Shown piece by piece: positions 43,694-51,749 of a stretch of DNA of 64,000 nt (positions are counted from its first letter, which is position 1; each line of letters begins with the position of its first letter). The stretch is from AWTP1-13 sp963820375 (GTDB lineage Bacteria > Pseudomonadota > Alphaproteobacteria > Rhizobiales > Hyphomicrobiaceae), in assembly GCA_963820375.1 (NCBI GenBank), contig CAWFZX010000021.1:278890-342889 (forward strand). The letters run 5' to 3'. The position numbers and the translations under genes were made by a program. The notes beneath the pieces were generated by a model. That model saw only the letters and a list, made by a program, of their open reading frames with translations, made no database searches and was not told the origin of the DNA.

Positions 43694-43755
43694 GGGCCCA
43701 GGTGTCGATTAGGGAAGGGAGTCGGATAGGGAAGGGAGTCGGACACCTAGGCCCC
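43694..43755. repeat. Inverted repeat enclosing a 17-bp tandem duplication
   Basis: The ends 43694-43706 and 43742-43755 are imperfect inverted repeats of about 13 bases built on AGGTGTC/GACACCT. Inside, a 17-base unit is present twice in tandem (43711-43727 and 43728-43744, one difference). The second unit runs into the right arm. Confidence 0.6.
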
Positions 43756-43895
43756 AAAGCTTCCAGGGAAGAGAGAAATCCGTCTGGGGACGTCCATTAA
43801 ACGACGATGTTCGGGGCCGGTTCCATGGAAAGGCTCCCGGGCCACTATGTGTACGGAACATTACCCTCGGCGGGCTATCGGTCGGCTGAAAAGCG

Positions 43896-43921
43896 AAGGG
43901 CGCCCGTGCGTGAGCGCCCTT
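43896..43921 (-). terminator. Terminator-like hairpin (minus strand)
   Basis: AAGGGCGC (43896-43903) and GCGCCCTT (43914-43921) form an 8-bp perfect stem with a 10-nt loop. Read on the minus strand it is followed by cgcttttc, a short T tract. No minus-strand gene ends here. Confidence 0.45.
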
Positions 43922-43978
43922 GCGGGGATGGCGCACAACATGGGTGCGGAAATGTTGCACGCGCGTATGCCACCCAGC

Positions 43979-44002
43979 GCAGCTTGCCCCCTGGCAAGCT
44001 GC
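43979..44002. repeat. Perfect 10-bp hairpin with 4-nt loop
   Basis: GCAGCTTGCC (43979-43988) pairs with GGCAAGCTGC (43993-44002) across the loop CCCT. No T tract follows on either side, so it is not an obvious terminator. Confidence 0.55.
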
Positions 44003-44136
44003 ACCGCGAGAAGGATTTTGGAAAAACAGCTTGGCTCGCAAGAACGTGAAGGCGAGGAGCGGCGCGCCCTTAGCTAACCAGCGCCTCGCACCCTGCCTGG
44101 GACCCGCATCATCAGGCAGACCTCGTGAAATCTAAG

Positions 44137-44175
44137 GGCGGTCCCGGGCAGCGGGGTAGCCATACCGGGACCGCC
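44137..44175. repeat. 11-bp inverted repeat matching the tRNA-Arg acceptor end
   Basis: GGCGGTCCCGG (44137-44147) and CCGGGACCGCC (44165-44175) are perfect inverted repeats. The right arm equals eleven bases of the tRNA-Arg 3' end. The rest of the tRNA is absent, so this is more likely a hairpin than an attachment site. Confidence 0.45.
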
Positions 44176-44379
44176 GAATGGCTGCATGGTTTGCGATAGC
44201 AGCCGGAGCCCAGCCTGGCATAAGTGCAGCAGCAACGTCTCGGTGACCCACAAACTTAAGCTGGCGAAAAGCGTCGAGTTGTCGCCCTCAAGCAACAGGC
44301 GTTAGGCCGTAGGCGTCCAATCGTATGCTTGATGACCGACCTAGGCCACGCCTCCGTCTCCGGCGGACGCGCAAAAAAG

Positions 44380-44403
44380 AAGGGCACCGATTGATGTGCC
44401 CTT
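44380..44403 (-). terminator. Intrinsic terminator (minus strand)
   Basis: AAGGGCAC (44380-44387) and GTGCCCTT (44396-44403) form an 8-bp perfect stem with an 8-nt loop; on the minus strand six T follow (complement of 44373-44378). This is a textbook rho-independent terminator, yet no minus-strand CDS lies in the 460 bp feeding it. Confidence 0.55.
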
Positions 44404-44870
44404 TCGCGCCGCAGTTGGGGCGGCGCAAGGCTAGCTTATGAGCGGAACGCAGCACCAGGTCGAGGGCGGCCTGATGCCGCTCACATGGGTTGGCCGCCGT
44501 GACAAGGGGTCAGGCTAGCGGGCCACTCCAAGGACCGACCGGTCGCGATCCGGAAGGTAACGCCAATAGAAGCGCGGACGCTGTCGGTAGGCCAGACTAG
44601 GAAAGTGCTTAGATGCCGAGAAGAGTTTATCGCTAACCTCTTTACTCTTCAGGCTAAGCTCTGGCCGTCGATCGGCACACAAATTGATCAAACTGCGTAC
44701 GCGTCCTTACTGACGACCGCAGTCGTCGGGCTCACACTGACCCACTGCTGTGTATGCCGCTCCCAGGTTGGTTGGCGTGACCGTCCTCCTCCAGCCTGGG
44801 AGTCGACTTAGCCTCACGTGCCTTTCGGGCTCAAGAAAACCAACCCGCCCGCTACGAAAATCTCACGGCG

Positions 44871-45041
44871 ATGCATTGGCTGCTGCGCCTCGTGTTGTCG
44901 GTGTCTCTTATGGCAACAGGCTGCATCGGGCTGCTCGTGCGAAGCGGCTCAACTCCTCTGAGCGTAATCGATTGGCTCTCTGCCGCCGCCATCTTGGCGG
45001 GCGTCATCATCTGGATAACGCAAGATTCCGGCGAGAGGTAG
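44871..45041 (+). CDS. Small membrane protein, hypothetical
   Basis: A 56-residue ORF (ATG 44871 to TAG 45041) with two hydrophobic helices: LLRLVLSVSLMATGCIGLLV and WLSAAAILAGVIIWITQ, joined by a short polar turn, and a charged end DSGER. The composition is far more protein-like than the surrounding frames. No family is recognised. The ribosome site is weak. Confidence 0.5.
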   Translation: MHWLLRLVLSVSLMATGCIGLLVRSGSTPLSVIDWLSAAAILAGVIIWITQDSGER

Positions 45042-45172
45042 CAGCATGTGAGAGCGCACGGCAGAACGTATACCCGCGTATAGGCCCGCCTGGCCGCTTC
45101 GATAGCGACGATAAACGGATGTGCAATCGCCAAGGCGCACCGGGCGATTGATCCTTCAAGGGAGCCTCGAGA

Positions 45173-45475
45173 ATGGAGGACCGCATGTGGGTCGATCAGG
45201 TGCAAACAGCATTTCCCAAAAGACCGCTCAAAAGACGTTCAGATGCGTGGGCTGCCGCCATGATTAGGCCTGAGGATGATGTACTCCTTCGACAGCTCGC
45301 TGCGATGAATCTCGAGATTGTTGAGGCTCGCAAACGTCTGGAAGCTGCGCGCTCCGAACTCCAGGATGCCCGATCAAGTCACCTCCTAAAGCGGTTTGAG
45401 GAGAAGCTCACGGAGATGTTGCGTCAACGATCCGAGATCATGGGCCTATTAAATCGGCGATCGCGTACGCGGTAG
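45173..45475 (+). CDS. Small coiled-coil protein, hypothetical
   Basis: A 100-residue soluble protein. Residues 33-95 are a strong amphipathic helix (LLRQLAAMNLEIVEARKRLE, FEEKLTEMLRQRSEIMGLLN), suggesting a dimeric coiled coil. GGGAG lies 11 bases before ATG 45173; ATG 45185 is an alternative. No family recognised; it may go with the small membrane protein 131 bp upstream. Confidence 0.55.
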   Translation: MEDRMWVDQVQTAFPKRPLKRRSDAWAAAMIRPEDDVLLRQLAAMNLEIVEARKRLEAARSELQDARSSHLLKRFEEKLTEMLRQRSEIMGLLNRRSRTR

Positions 45476-45515
45476 TCGACACCTCGGCGGCAGGTCCCGC
45501 AACCGCCTCCGAGGT

Positions 45516-46088
45516 CTACCTTGCCAACCTGGCGATGGTGGACTGATGCACGCCGAAGGTCTTAGCTATTCCCCGGCAACTCTCGCCGGCGGCCAGTCGC
45601 TTGAGCACCTCAGCCTGCTGCTGGTCACTGAGCTTTGACGTCCCTTTTGCCGATACGCGGAATTCGAGCGGCCAGCTCAATCCGAGCAAGAGCGCCTTTG
45701 AATTAACCGCCTGGCAAGTGCGATCGATCTTGGCTGCAATGGTTCGCAGCGAACGTCCCGGTTTGCCGTAATCCCGTCGCAGGATGCGCACCTCGCACCC
45801 GCTCCAGCGCCTATTTGGTGGGGGCACCGTGTAGACGCCGAGCTTTTCCAGAAGGTGACGCAGGCGTTGATAGTCAAGGCCGACGGTTTGGGCGACATGC
45901 CTCAAAGGCATCCCGCGTTGGATCAACTTGCTCGCCGCCTCGGCAGCCTGCGCGTGAACGCCATGCCGGATGGCAATCAGCGAAATCGATGACGTGCTGA
46001 GACGGTACCGGGCGGCGATCGCCCGCATCGGCATCTTGCGCGCCTTTACAAGAGCCACAATCTCGGCGTTGCGCTTTACCAGGTCCAT
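45516..46088 (-). CDS. Multi-HTH DNA-binding protein, resolvase-C-terminus-like
   Basis: A 190-residue protein made almost wholly of helix-turn-helix units: MRAIAARYRLSTSSISLIAI (about 22-41), MPLRHVAQTVGLDYQRLRHL (about 60-79), SLRTIAAKIDRTCQAVNSKA, and a final KLSDQQQAEVLKRLAAGESC then RGIAKTFGVHQSTIARLAR that matches the HTH of Hin/resolvase-type recombinases. No catalytic domain is present, so it is probably a regulator or a domesticated recombinase tail. A broken copy sits at 42.5 kb. ATG 46088 is the sole good start. Confidence 0.72.
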   Translation of the reverse strand: MDLVKRNAEIVALVKARKMPMRAIAARYRLSTSSISLIAIRHGVHAQAAEAASKLIQRGMPLRHVAQTVGLDYQRLRHLLEKLGVYTVPPPNRRWSGCEVRILRRDYGKPGRSLRTIAAKIDRTCQAVNSKALLLGLSWPLEFRVSAKGTSKLSDQQQAEVLKRLAAGESCRGIAKTFGVHQSTIARLAR

Positions 46089-46281
46089 CCTGCCGCGTCC
46101 CTATTCGGGGCCTGCGCCCGCGGGTCCCTTTTATACTTGGCTGCTCAGACACTATACCGAGTTGGAAGGATGGCGTGTCCGTTCATGAGGGAGCAGGAGA
46201 CTACACGATCGATGCGGATCGGCCATCGGCTCGGTCTGTAGGTGACCTGAGCTGCCGAAATCGCGCTGCCCTAACCGGCGC

Positions 46282-46653
46282 TCATCCAGTCTCCTGATTG
46301 ATGTTCTGCCCGATGCGCCACAAGACGCCAGTCGGGTCGATGACCACGAAATCGCGCAGCCCCCACGGCCTGTCTGCGGGCGGCTCCACCCTCACGCCGT
46401 ACTTTGTGGCCAGTTCCTGAGCCTGGACGTAGCTCCACCAAGCTTCTACGTCCTCGACGAGCAAGTGCATCATGAAACTATCGGCGGGCTCTTTTTTGTA
46501 GAAGTTCTGCAGAAGAAAGCTGGAGTTCCCGTGTCGGAGGTAAGCGAGATCCTCGGACGACCAAGCGAGGTCGAAGCCCAAATCCTGATAGAACCGCTTG
46601 GAGAGAGCGAAGTCCTTGGACGGCACATACGCCTTTGCTTCGATCGTTGTCAT
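46282..46653 (-). CDS. VOC-family (glyoxalase/bleomycin-resistance-like) protein
   Basis: A 123-residue vicinal-oxygen-chelate protein. It has paired beta-alpha-beta-beta-beta modules: EAKAYVPSKDFALSKRFYQD and MMHLLVEDVEAWWSYV, with the later EPPADRPWGLRDFVVIDPTG that is typical of bleomycin-resistance-type members. It may bind a small molecule or metal; no substrate can be named. The ATG at 46653 gives the family start; the upstream 24 codons are not conserved-looking. Confidence 0.82.
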   Translation of the reverse strand: MTTIEAKAYVPSKDFALSKRFYQDLGFDLAWSSEDLAYLRHGNSSFLLQNFYKKEPADSFMMHLLVEDVEAWWSYVQAQELATKYGVRVEPPADRPWGLRDFVVIDPTGVLWRIGQNINQETG

Positions 46654-46737
46654 ATTGTTCACAGCTGGGCCCTCACCAATTCGATCACATCGCTCGTCGC
46701 GCACAGTTGCAATCATGGCCCACACTGACGGACAATT

Positions 46738-46839
46738 ATGATCAAGGGTAGGACGTCAAAAAACGCAAAAGAGACCTATTATCCCTACTACAGCAGCGAC
46801 GGCAGACGGTTCTGGCTCACCGTTCCCAACGATTGCTAG
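46738..46839 (+). CDS. Very small ORF, hypothetical (33 residues)
   Basis: ATG 46738 to TAG 46839 encodes a basic/aromatic peptide (KETYYPYYSSDGRRFWLTVP). The Tyr/Trp-rich middle looks selected rather than random, but there is no ribosome site of note and no family match. Confidence 0.3.
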   Translation: MIKGRTSKNAKETYYPYYSSDGRRFWLTVPNDC

Positions 46840-46939
46840 CGAACAGGAGCATGAGCAAATGACCGTCTAAGCGGACACCGCGCGTCTAGCGTCCGCAATC
46901 GTCTCAACAGAGGGGGCCCGAACTCCAACTGGGCCTTTT

Positions 46940-47158
46940 TCAAATGGGGCCTTCCGTCGTCAGCAATTGTATCAGGACCAATCCGCCCGCCGCGACAGCA
47001 GATACCAGAAAGGCAACTTCAAGCCACTTAGAGGCATCCAGGACGGTCTTCGCCAAATCGGGGCGGAGCCCGAAAGTGATCCAGAGGCGACTAAACAGTG
47101 CCCGGAGCGCAAACCCTAGCCACCATCGGATGATCGCGCCAACGTGCAGCACCAGCAT
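46940..47158 (-). CDS. Small membrane protein, hypothetical
   Basis: A 72-residue ORF with two hydrophobic helices (VGAIIRWWLGFALRALFSRL; WLEVAFLVSAVAAGGLVLIQ). Composition supports a real membrane peptide, but start and family are uncertain. It lies upstream of nothing on the same strand and downstream of the DUF883 cluster. Confidence 0.35.
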   Translation of the reverse strand: MLVLHVGAIIRWWLGFALRALFSRLWITFGLRPDLAKTVLDASKWLEVAFLVSAVAAGGLVLIQLLTTEGPI

Positions 47159-47235
47159 TGGGCGACTTTCCCATGAGAGGTACGGTTGTGGCGGTCACGT
47201 CTAGTGCTCGCCCGTTCGCCGCGGCAATTGTGGCA

Positions 47236-47397
47236 TCAATGCCGGAAAGTGCTCGGCATGGGGTCGTCGGTGCCATTGGGCTTCCGTAGGGCGTCGTGTT
47301 CGTCCTGCAGTCGCTCGCCCACATTGGTTGGCCAGAACAGAATGCCGATCATCACCAGTAGCAGCACTAGCGGAAGGTTGCGTGCCAGCAGACGCAC
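47236..47397 (-). CDS. Short single-helix membrane protein, hypothetical
   Basis: From GTG 47397 the frame reads VRLLARNLPLVLLLVMIGIL then FWPTNVGERLQDEHDALRK and ends at 47236 (53 residues). One clear membrane helix is followed by a charged tail. It overlaps the end of the next upstream ORF in another frame, so either the two are separate genes or one is a frameshifted extension of the other. Confidence 0.4.
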   Translation of the reverse strand: MRLLARNLPLVLLLVMIGILFWPTNVGERLQDEHDALRKPNGTDDPMPSTFRH

Positions 47398-47597
47398 CGC
47401 GCTGAGCGCTCCGGCGGAACACCCGGCATTGTCATGAAAGCGCCGTGCCCAAAGCGGTCGACCAGCATCGTTGTGATCGCGGCAAGTGCGAAGCCGACAG
47501 CGATGACAAAGGGCACCGCGACCGACGCTCGTGCCACGTATTTGAGGATTAGGTGGCTTGCCGCCGACTTGGCTTGATGAATCAGGCCTGCGAACAC
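47367..47597 (-). CDS. Holin-superfamily-like small membrane protein, possibly 3'-broken
   Basis: A 76-residue ORF opening MFAGLIHQAKSAASHLILKY then VARASVAVPFVIAVGFALAA, with one long and a second hydrophobic helix ending MLVDRFGHGA. This start resembles small phage-holin-like membrane proteins that often accompany DUF883 genes. The last 20 residues (PPERSARCVCWHATFR) look out of frame, so the gene may be frameshifted. It begins nine bases after the DUF883 stop. Confidence 0.5.
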   Translation of the reverse strand: MFAGLIHQAKSAASHLILKYVARASVAVPFVIAVGFALAAITTMLVDRFGHGAFMTMPGVPPERSARCVCWHATFR

Positions 47598-47606
47598 CCT
47601 TGCCCC

Positions 47607-47876
47607 TTACGATTTCCAGAGTGCGCCGAGGACGAATCCCACCGCCGCGGCCATCGCAAGCGTTGCCATTGGCTGATCCTTCACCGACTTGTCCACGGCT
47701 CCTTTGATGTTACCGGCAACTTCACCGGCACCGGTATCGCGCAGATTGTCGACCGCATCGCCTGCGAGACCTTCCACTCGGTTAGCGACCTTCTTGATTT
47801 GGTCAGTGGCTTGGTCCTTCAGGTCAGAGGCCTTGTCCGAAAGGTCTGACCGGCCGCCGTGTTGGGATTGTGCCAT
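47607..47876 (-). CDS. DUF883 (ElaB/YqjD-type) membrane-anchored protein
   Basis: An 89-residue protein: a long Lys/Asp-rich amphipathic helix (LSDKASDLKDQATDQIKKVA ... GNIKGAVDKSVKDQ) and a C-terminal membrane anchor MATLAMAAAVGFVLGALWKS, the defining DUF883 plan. ElaB and YqjD sit in the inner membrane, bind stationary-phase ribosomes and respond to stress. First gene of a small minus-strand group of membrane proteins. Confidence 0.85.
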   Translation of the reverse strand: MAQSQHGGRSDLSDKASDLKDQATDQIKKVANRVEGLAGDAVDNLRDTGAGEVAGNIKGAVDKSVKDQPMATLAMAAAVGFVLGALWKS

Positions 47877-48169
47877 GATTTCATGCTCCTGGGATTAATT
47901 GCGCAGGAGCAACGCCGCTGCCTCGGCTTTGTTCAGATGCATTGAGATGCCAGTCGCGTGGGGTACTGGCGATCGCAAGTGCGGACCCCCGTTTTGGAGT
48001 TGGCGCGATGCAGCCTCGTCGTCCGTCACGACCTCGGCCGCCTCCTCGAAGTGACACTGGACGATCGGGCCTCAAGGGGTTCGAGTTGGCACAAGGTAAG
48101 GAACACGACAAAAAAACCTACAGACAACACCTTATTCGAAGAGAGGATTTATCCCGATTAAGGCGGACC
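47877..48169. other. Stretch without a gene upstream of DUF883
   Basis: Nothing recognisable as coding. It should include the promoter for the DUF883 gene. Its right end is the abrupt truncation point of the group II intron fragment. Confidence 0.45.
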
Positions 48170-48768
48170 AGCCCTGACATTGGCGGATCGCTTGGCGGCC
48201 TGCAAGCTGGTGTTGCATCCCGAGAAGACGCAGATCGTCTACTGTAAGGATGTAAACCGTCGTGGGGATCACCCGAACCAGATGTTCGACTTCCTTGGCT
48301 TCGCATTCCGAGCCAGGAAAACGGTCTGGCATGGGAAGCTCTACGTGCATGGCTTCCGGCCTGCCGTAAGCTCGCAAGCGCTGAAGGCCATTAGCCGGAC
48401 GATCCGGGGATGGGCCCTTCACCATCGCAGTGACAAGTCCCTGCAAGATCTGGCCGCGATCTACAACCCGTATATCAGAGGCTGGATCAACTACTACGGT
48501 CAGTCCTATCGAAAACAGCTGCGACCAACGCTGCTGCGTATCGACACCTACCTGGTCCGCTGGGCGCGATGGAAGTTCAAGCGCCTGAGACGGCGACACT
48601 GGGGAGCAAGAGAATGGTTGGCCCGGGTTCGGTGTGCCAATCCAACGCTCTTCTCACATTGGCGCTTCCTGTATGTCGGCAGCCGAGCATCGGAAGCCGT
48701 GTGAATCGAGAGGTTCACGCACGGTTTTAGGAGCACGCGGAGGTGAAATCCCTCCGCGTGACTCGCCA
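48170..48768 (+). mobile_element. Group II intron, 3' fragment (truncated reverse transcriptase plus domains V and VI)
   Basis: The 5' two thirds of the intron are missing. What remains is the maturase end of the reverse transcriptase, then a domain V-like hairpin (about 48695-48728, containing GTGTGAATCGAGAGGTTCAC and the trailing gcacggttt) and a domain VI-like hairpin (48734-48743 paired with 48751-48760). The order RT, DV, DVI is diagnostic. The element cannot move by itself. Confidence 0.8.
48180..48704 (+). pseudogene. Group II intron reverse transcriptase/maturase, C-terminal fragment
   Basis: The frame starts inside the gene at RLAACKLVLHPEKTQIVYCK, continues with FDFLGFAFRARK (RT thumb) and the maturase X-domain (WALHHRSDKSLQDLAAIYNP, YIRGWINYYGQSYRKQL), and ends RRRHWGAREWLARVR ... 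SHWRFLYVG. Intact proteins have about 420-600 residues, this has 174. The catalytic YADD region is gone. Confidence 0.85.
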
Positions 48769-48881
48769 GAAGCCGACTTGCGCACCGCAGCAGTGGGAAC
48801 GAGGCACTGACACTATATCGTAAGCGGACGTGAGGCGTCTCGGCAGGCATGATTTGGCTGGCTGCCTACCTCGGCTTGGAC

Positions 48882-49586
48882 CTAACGGCCGCCAGCCAAC
48901 GCCAGCCACTCCTTGTTGCGCATCTGCATGAGGCCGCGGTGATCTAGTTGAAGCAGGGTCATCTGGACGCTGATGGGTGCCGGCTGCGTGCGGCCCTGGA
49001 GCCGGTCCACCAGCGACGGCTCGGGTGGCGCCGCAATGTTGATCTTGAGGCGGAAGTTATAGTCGCCTGCTCCCTGTATGAGCCTCTTGGTCGGATCTTG
49101 CCGTGCTTCCGGTGGGGGGCTTGTGACGGGATAGAAGCGCACGGTCTCGGAATACACGGACTGCCCGAGGATGGTCATGGGCGTGAACTGGCGCACGTTC
49201 GCGGTTGTCTGCATTTTTGGGTGCTCGCCCAGGTAGGCGCCGTAGAAGCGCTGGGTGTCATTGGTCTTCGGGTTGTGCACCTCGAGCTCCATGGAGACCA
49301 CAGTGCCGCTGCGCGCGCCGCCATTGGCGAGGCTGATGGGAATGGTGAAATTCTCGCCCTCGCCGTCCATGAAATAGAGGAACACCGGCGGCAGATAAAC
49401 CTCCAGCTGCGCCGCCTGCAGGGTGCTGACGTACACGCTGACGCAGGACGCGAGCACCGCCGCCGCTGAGAACACCGTCGAGAGCCAGCCGCCGCGCGCC
49501 TCGTGCGTCGTGGTGCCCACTGCGGTCTTGACGGGGGTGGGTTCTCCCTCTCTGTGCTGCTCTTTCCGTTGCTGCATGATGGCCAT
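48882..49586 (-). CDS. Membrane-anchored hypothetical protein
   Basis: A 234-residue protein. A cytoplasmic N-terminus of about 32 residues precedes one membrane helix (WLSTVFSAAAVLASCVSVYV), then an outside beta-rich domain (LPPVFLYFMDGEGENFTIPI, RSGTVVSMELEVHNPKTNDT, QSVYSETVRFYPVTSPPPEA). A GGGAGG site eight bases before ATG 49586 supports the start. No family is recognised. It borders the IS110 element. Confidence 0.7.
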   Translation of the reverse strand: MAIMQQRKEQHREGEPTPVKTAVGTTTHEARGGWLSTVFSAAAVLASCVSVYVSTLQAAQLEVYLPPVFLYFMDGEGENFTIPISLANGGARSGTVVSMELEVHNPKTNDTQRFYGAYLGEHPKMQTTANVRQFTPMTILGQSVYSETVRFYPVTSPPPEARQDPTKRLIQGAGDYNFRLKINIAAPPEPSLVDRLQGRTQPAPISVQMTLLQLDHRGLMQMRNKEWLALAGGR

Positions 49587-49909
49587 GGCCGTCCCTCCCG
49601 GCGAACGCTGACGAGGCGCATAGAGGCGCTTTGGGGCCGCGGGATGGCAGACGGGGTTCCCCTCTCCCCGTCCGCCGCGGCGCTTGGATAGCGGCCGATC
49701 CGCGAGCCCTCCGCTCGGAGTCCCGTGGTTGGTCGCGCTCGGATGACCAGAGTCCCTCCGTAGGCTTCCGGGTCGCCCGCGCGCTCAACTAAGGGGTCGC
49801 CGAACACGCACTCGAGCCGGTGACAAACGCGGGATAGAGAGCGCTGGTGAACAGTCGCGTGTGGCTGCCGCTCTGGCCATCTGAGCCCACTCGCATCGCT
49901 CAAGCGACT
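49587..49909. other. Gap between hypothetical gene and IS110 left end
   Basis: No gene seen. It holds the promoter region for the membrane-anchored protein on the minus strand. Two gly/arg-rich frames on either strand are taken as chance. Confidence 0.45.
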
Positions 49910-51363
49910 TCTCTTAATGGAATGGACCGGCGGTGCTCCCCGCAGTACCCCCGCGTCGGGGGGGTGACCAGGAGCAAGGAACCCGCCATGCCTCACCATT
50001 CCAAAGACACCGCCGCCGTTCTCGGCATCGACATCGGCAAGAACACCTTCCACCTCGTCGGTCTCAACAAGCGCGGCGCCATCATTCTGCGCCTGAAGCT
50101 GTCACGGACGCAGCTCGAAGCCAAACTCGCCAACCTGCCCCCCTGCCTCGTCGGCATGGAAGCCTGTGTCGGCGCCCATCACCTGTGCCGCCGGCTCAAA
50201 GCGCTCGCGCACGATCCGAGGCTGATACCGGCCAGGTATGCCAGGGCATTCCTCAAGGGTAACAAGAACGATTTCCGCGATGCGGAGGCGATCGCTGAAG
50301 CCGTTCAGCGTCCGACCATGCGCTTTGTTGCCACCAAGACTGCTGAGCAGCTCGACCTCCAGGCCTTACACCGGGTGCGCTCACGCCTGGTCAGCGAACG
50401 GACGGCGACTGTCAACGAGGTCCGTGCTTTCCTGCTCGATCGTGGTATCGCGGTGGCCCAAGGTCTGCACCGGCTGCGGGCCGCACTGCCGGGCATCCTC
50501 GCCACCCGCACCGACGTGCTATCGCCGCGCCTGCAGCACATTATCGAGGACCTGGTTGCTGACTGGCGTCGCCTCGATGAGCGCATCGACGCTGTCTCGC
50601 TCGAGATCGAGACGCTGGCTAATCAGGATGCCGGCTGCGAGCGGTTGATGACGGTGCCGGGTATCGGTCCAATCATCTCCAGCGCCACTGTGGCGGCGAT
50701 CGGTACGGGCGACGTGTTCACCAAGGGCCGCGATTTCGGCGCCTGGCTCGGCCTGGTGCCCAAGCAGATCTCAACCGGCGATCGCACCATCCTCGGCCGG
50801 ATATCCAAGCGCGGCAACAAGTACCTGCGGACGCTGTTCGTGCAGGCCGCCCGTGTCGTGCTGCTGAGGCCCGCCAGCTGGGAGCGCCACGGCCTCAAGC
50901 CCTGGATCGAGGCGGCCGCCAAGCGGCTGCACCACAACGTGCTGGCGATCGCACTCGCCAACAAGCTCGCGCGCATCGCCTGGAGCGTGCTGCATCACGG
51001 TCGCAACTTCGAGGTCCGGAAAATGCCTGAGCCAACCTCCCAACCCGCGTAAGGAGCCCAACTGTGCGAGCGTGCCATCGTGCTCGATGCTCTCAAGGCC
51101 GAGCCCTTCGGGTGGCCCTGAAACGGGTCAGCCTTGATAGCCTCTGCGCGCGCCGGCCTCGGCATCCTGCGGTCGGGGCGGGAGAAAGCCTGCGGCCCGG
51201 TCGAACAAGAGAAATGGACGGATGAAGGGGGTGATCATCCAAGGTTGAGACCCCATTCCCCGCCAAGGTCTGCGAGAGAGAAAGGAAGCGATGGAGCAAC
51301 GGTCTTCCCGGCGCGATCGAGAACTGGTGACCCAGATAGCCCACTTGAGGCTTGTCTCTTAAT
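49910..51363 (+). mobile_element. IS110-family insertion sequence, probable full length
   Basis: An intact IS110 transposase gene is flanked by 78 bp on the left and about 300 bp on the right before a repeated 9-base string (tctcttaat, at 49910-49918 and 51355-51363). The size between them, about 1.45 kb, is normal for IS110. IS110 elements lack terminal inverted repeats, so the ends are inferred. The non-coding flanks are where the element's bridge (seeker) RNA should be encoded. Confidence 0.6.
49988..51052 (+). CDS. IS110-family transposase
   Basis: A 354-residue RuvC-like DEDD transposase: D15 in VLGIDIGKNTFHL, E58 in LVGMEACVG, D95 and D98 in GNKNDFRDAEAI. The C-terminal Transposase_20 domain has LMTVPGIGPIISSATVAAIG, DFGAWLGLVPKQISTG and GRISKRGNKYLRTL. 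It appears full length and uninterrupted. A GGAGCAAGG ribosome site precedes ATG 49988, and a G/C hairpin lies at about 49949-49966 in the leader. Confidence 0.93.
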   Translation: MPHHSKDTAAVLGIDIGKNTFHLVGLNKRGAIILRLKLSRTQLEAKLANLPPCLVGMEACVGAHHLCRRLKALAHDPRLIPARYARAFLKGNKNDFRDAEAIAEAVQRPTMRFVATKTAEQLDLQALHRVRSRLVSERTATVNEVRAFLLDRGIAVAQGLHRLRAALPGILATRTDVLSPRLQHIIEDLVADWRRLDERIDAVSLEIETLANQDAGCERLMTVPGIGPIISSATVAAIGTGDVFTKGRDFGAWLGLVPKQISTGDRTILGRISKRGNKYLRTLFVQAARVVLLRPASWERHGLKPWIEAAAKRLHHNVLAIALANKLARIAWSVLHHGRNFEVRKMPEPTSQPA

Positions 51364-51749
51364 AAGATCGAACGCGCGCTTACATCCATGATGGCCAGGA
51401 GCAACTCTGCTCCACCCAAAGGCCGGATACATTGGTGCGAGACCCGAACTCTCCTGCCTCACCGATCCCTCTTGCAACGCACCGCCGGTCCATACATTCG
51501 GGTCATGACCTACCGGTTTTGGCAGCGCCGAACGCGCGTCAGCTTGACCCCCCAACAACTGCCGAAGTCATTGCGCCGCAACGAAGTTCCGGGTCGTGCC
51601 AACATGCACCGCAGCAAGCTCCGTTCACGGATTGCAAACCGGGTTCGCCGCTGCAGTGGCCGCCTTAGCGTGCTTGGGTGCGAGGCAAATGACACCAGCT
51701 GTGGCCGCAAAACTCTTATCCGGTTTTTGGGGTTGAGCGGCCATGACGG
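51053..51749. other. IS110 right non-coding end and following gene-less DNA
   Basis: The first 300 bp belong to the inferred IS110 right end. From 51364 to 51749 I see no gene; frames of 60-220 codons on both strands are Arg/Pro-rich and overlap each other. Confidence 0.5.

Larger units (their letters stand above)
43412..44870. other. 1.46-kb gene-poor region with several strong inverted repeats
   Basis: No ORF here is convincing. Instead there are four or five clear hairpins (43694-43755, 43896-43921, 43979-44002, 44137-44175, 44380-44403), two of which look like minus-strand intrinsic terminators. Overlapping frames on both strands have skewed Arg/Pro composition typical of chance ORFs. 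It may hold small RNAs or be mobile-element debris. Confidence 0.55.

Noticed and set aside
44165..44175. Second attachment site for an element in tRNA-Arg
   Set aside because: Only eleven bases match and they are one arm of a perfect hairpin.
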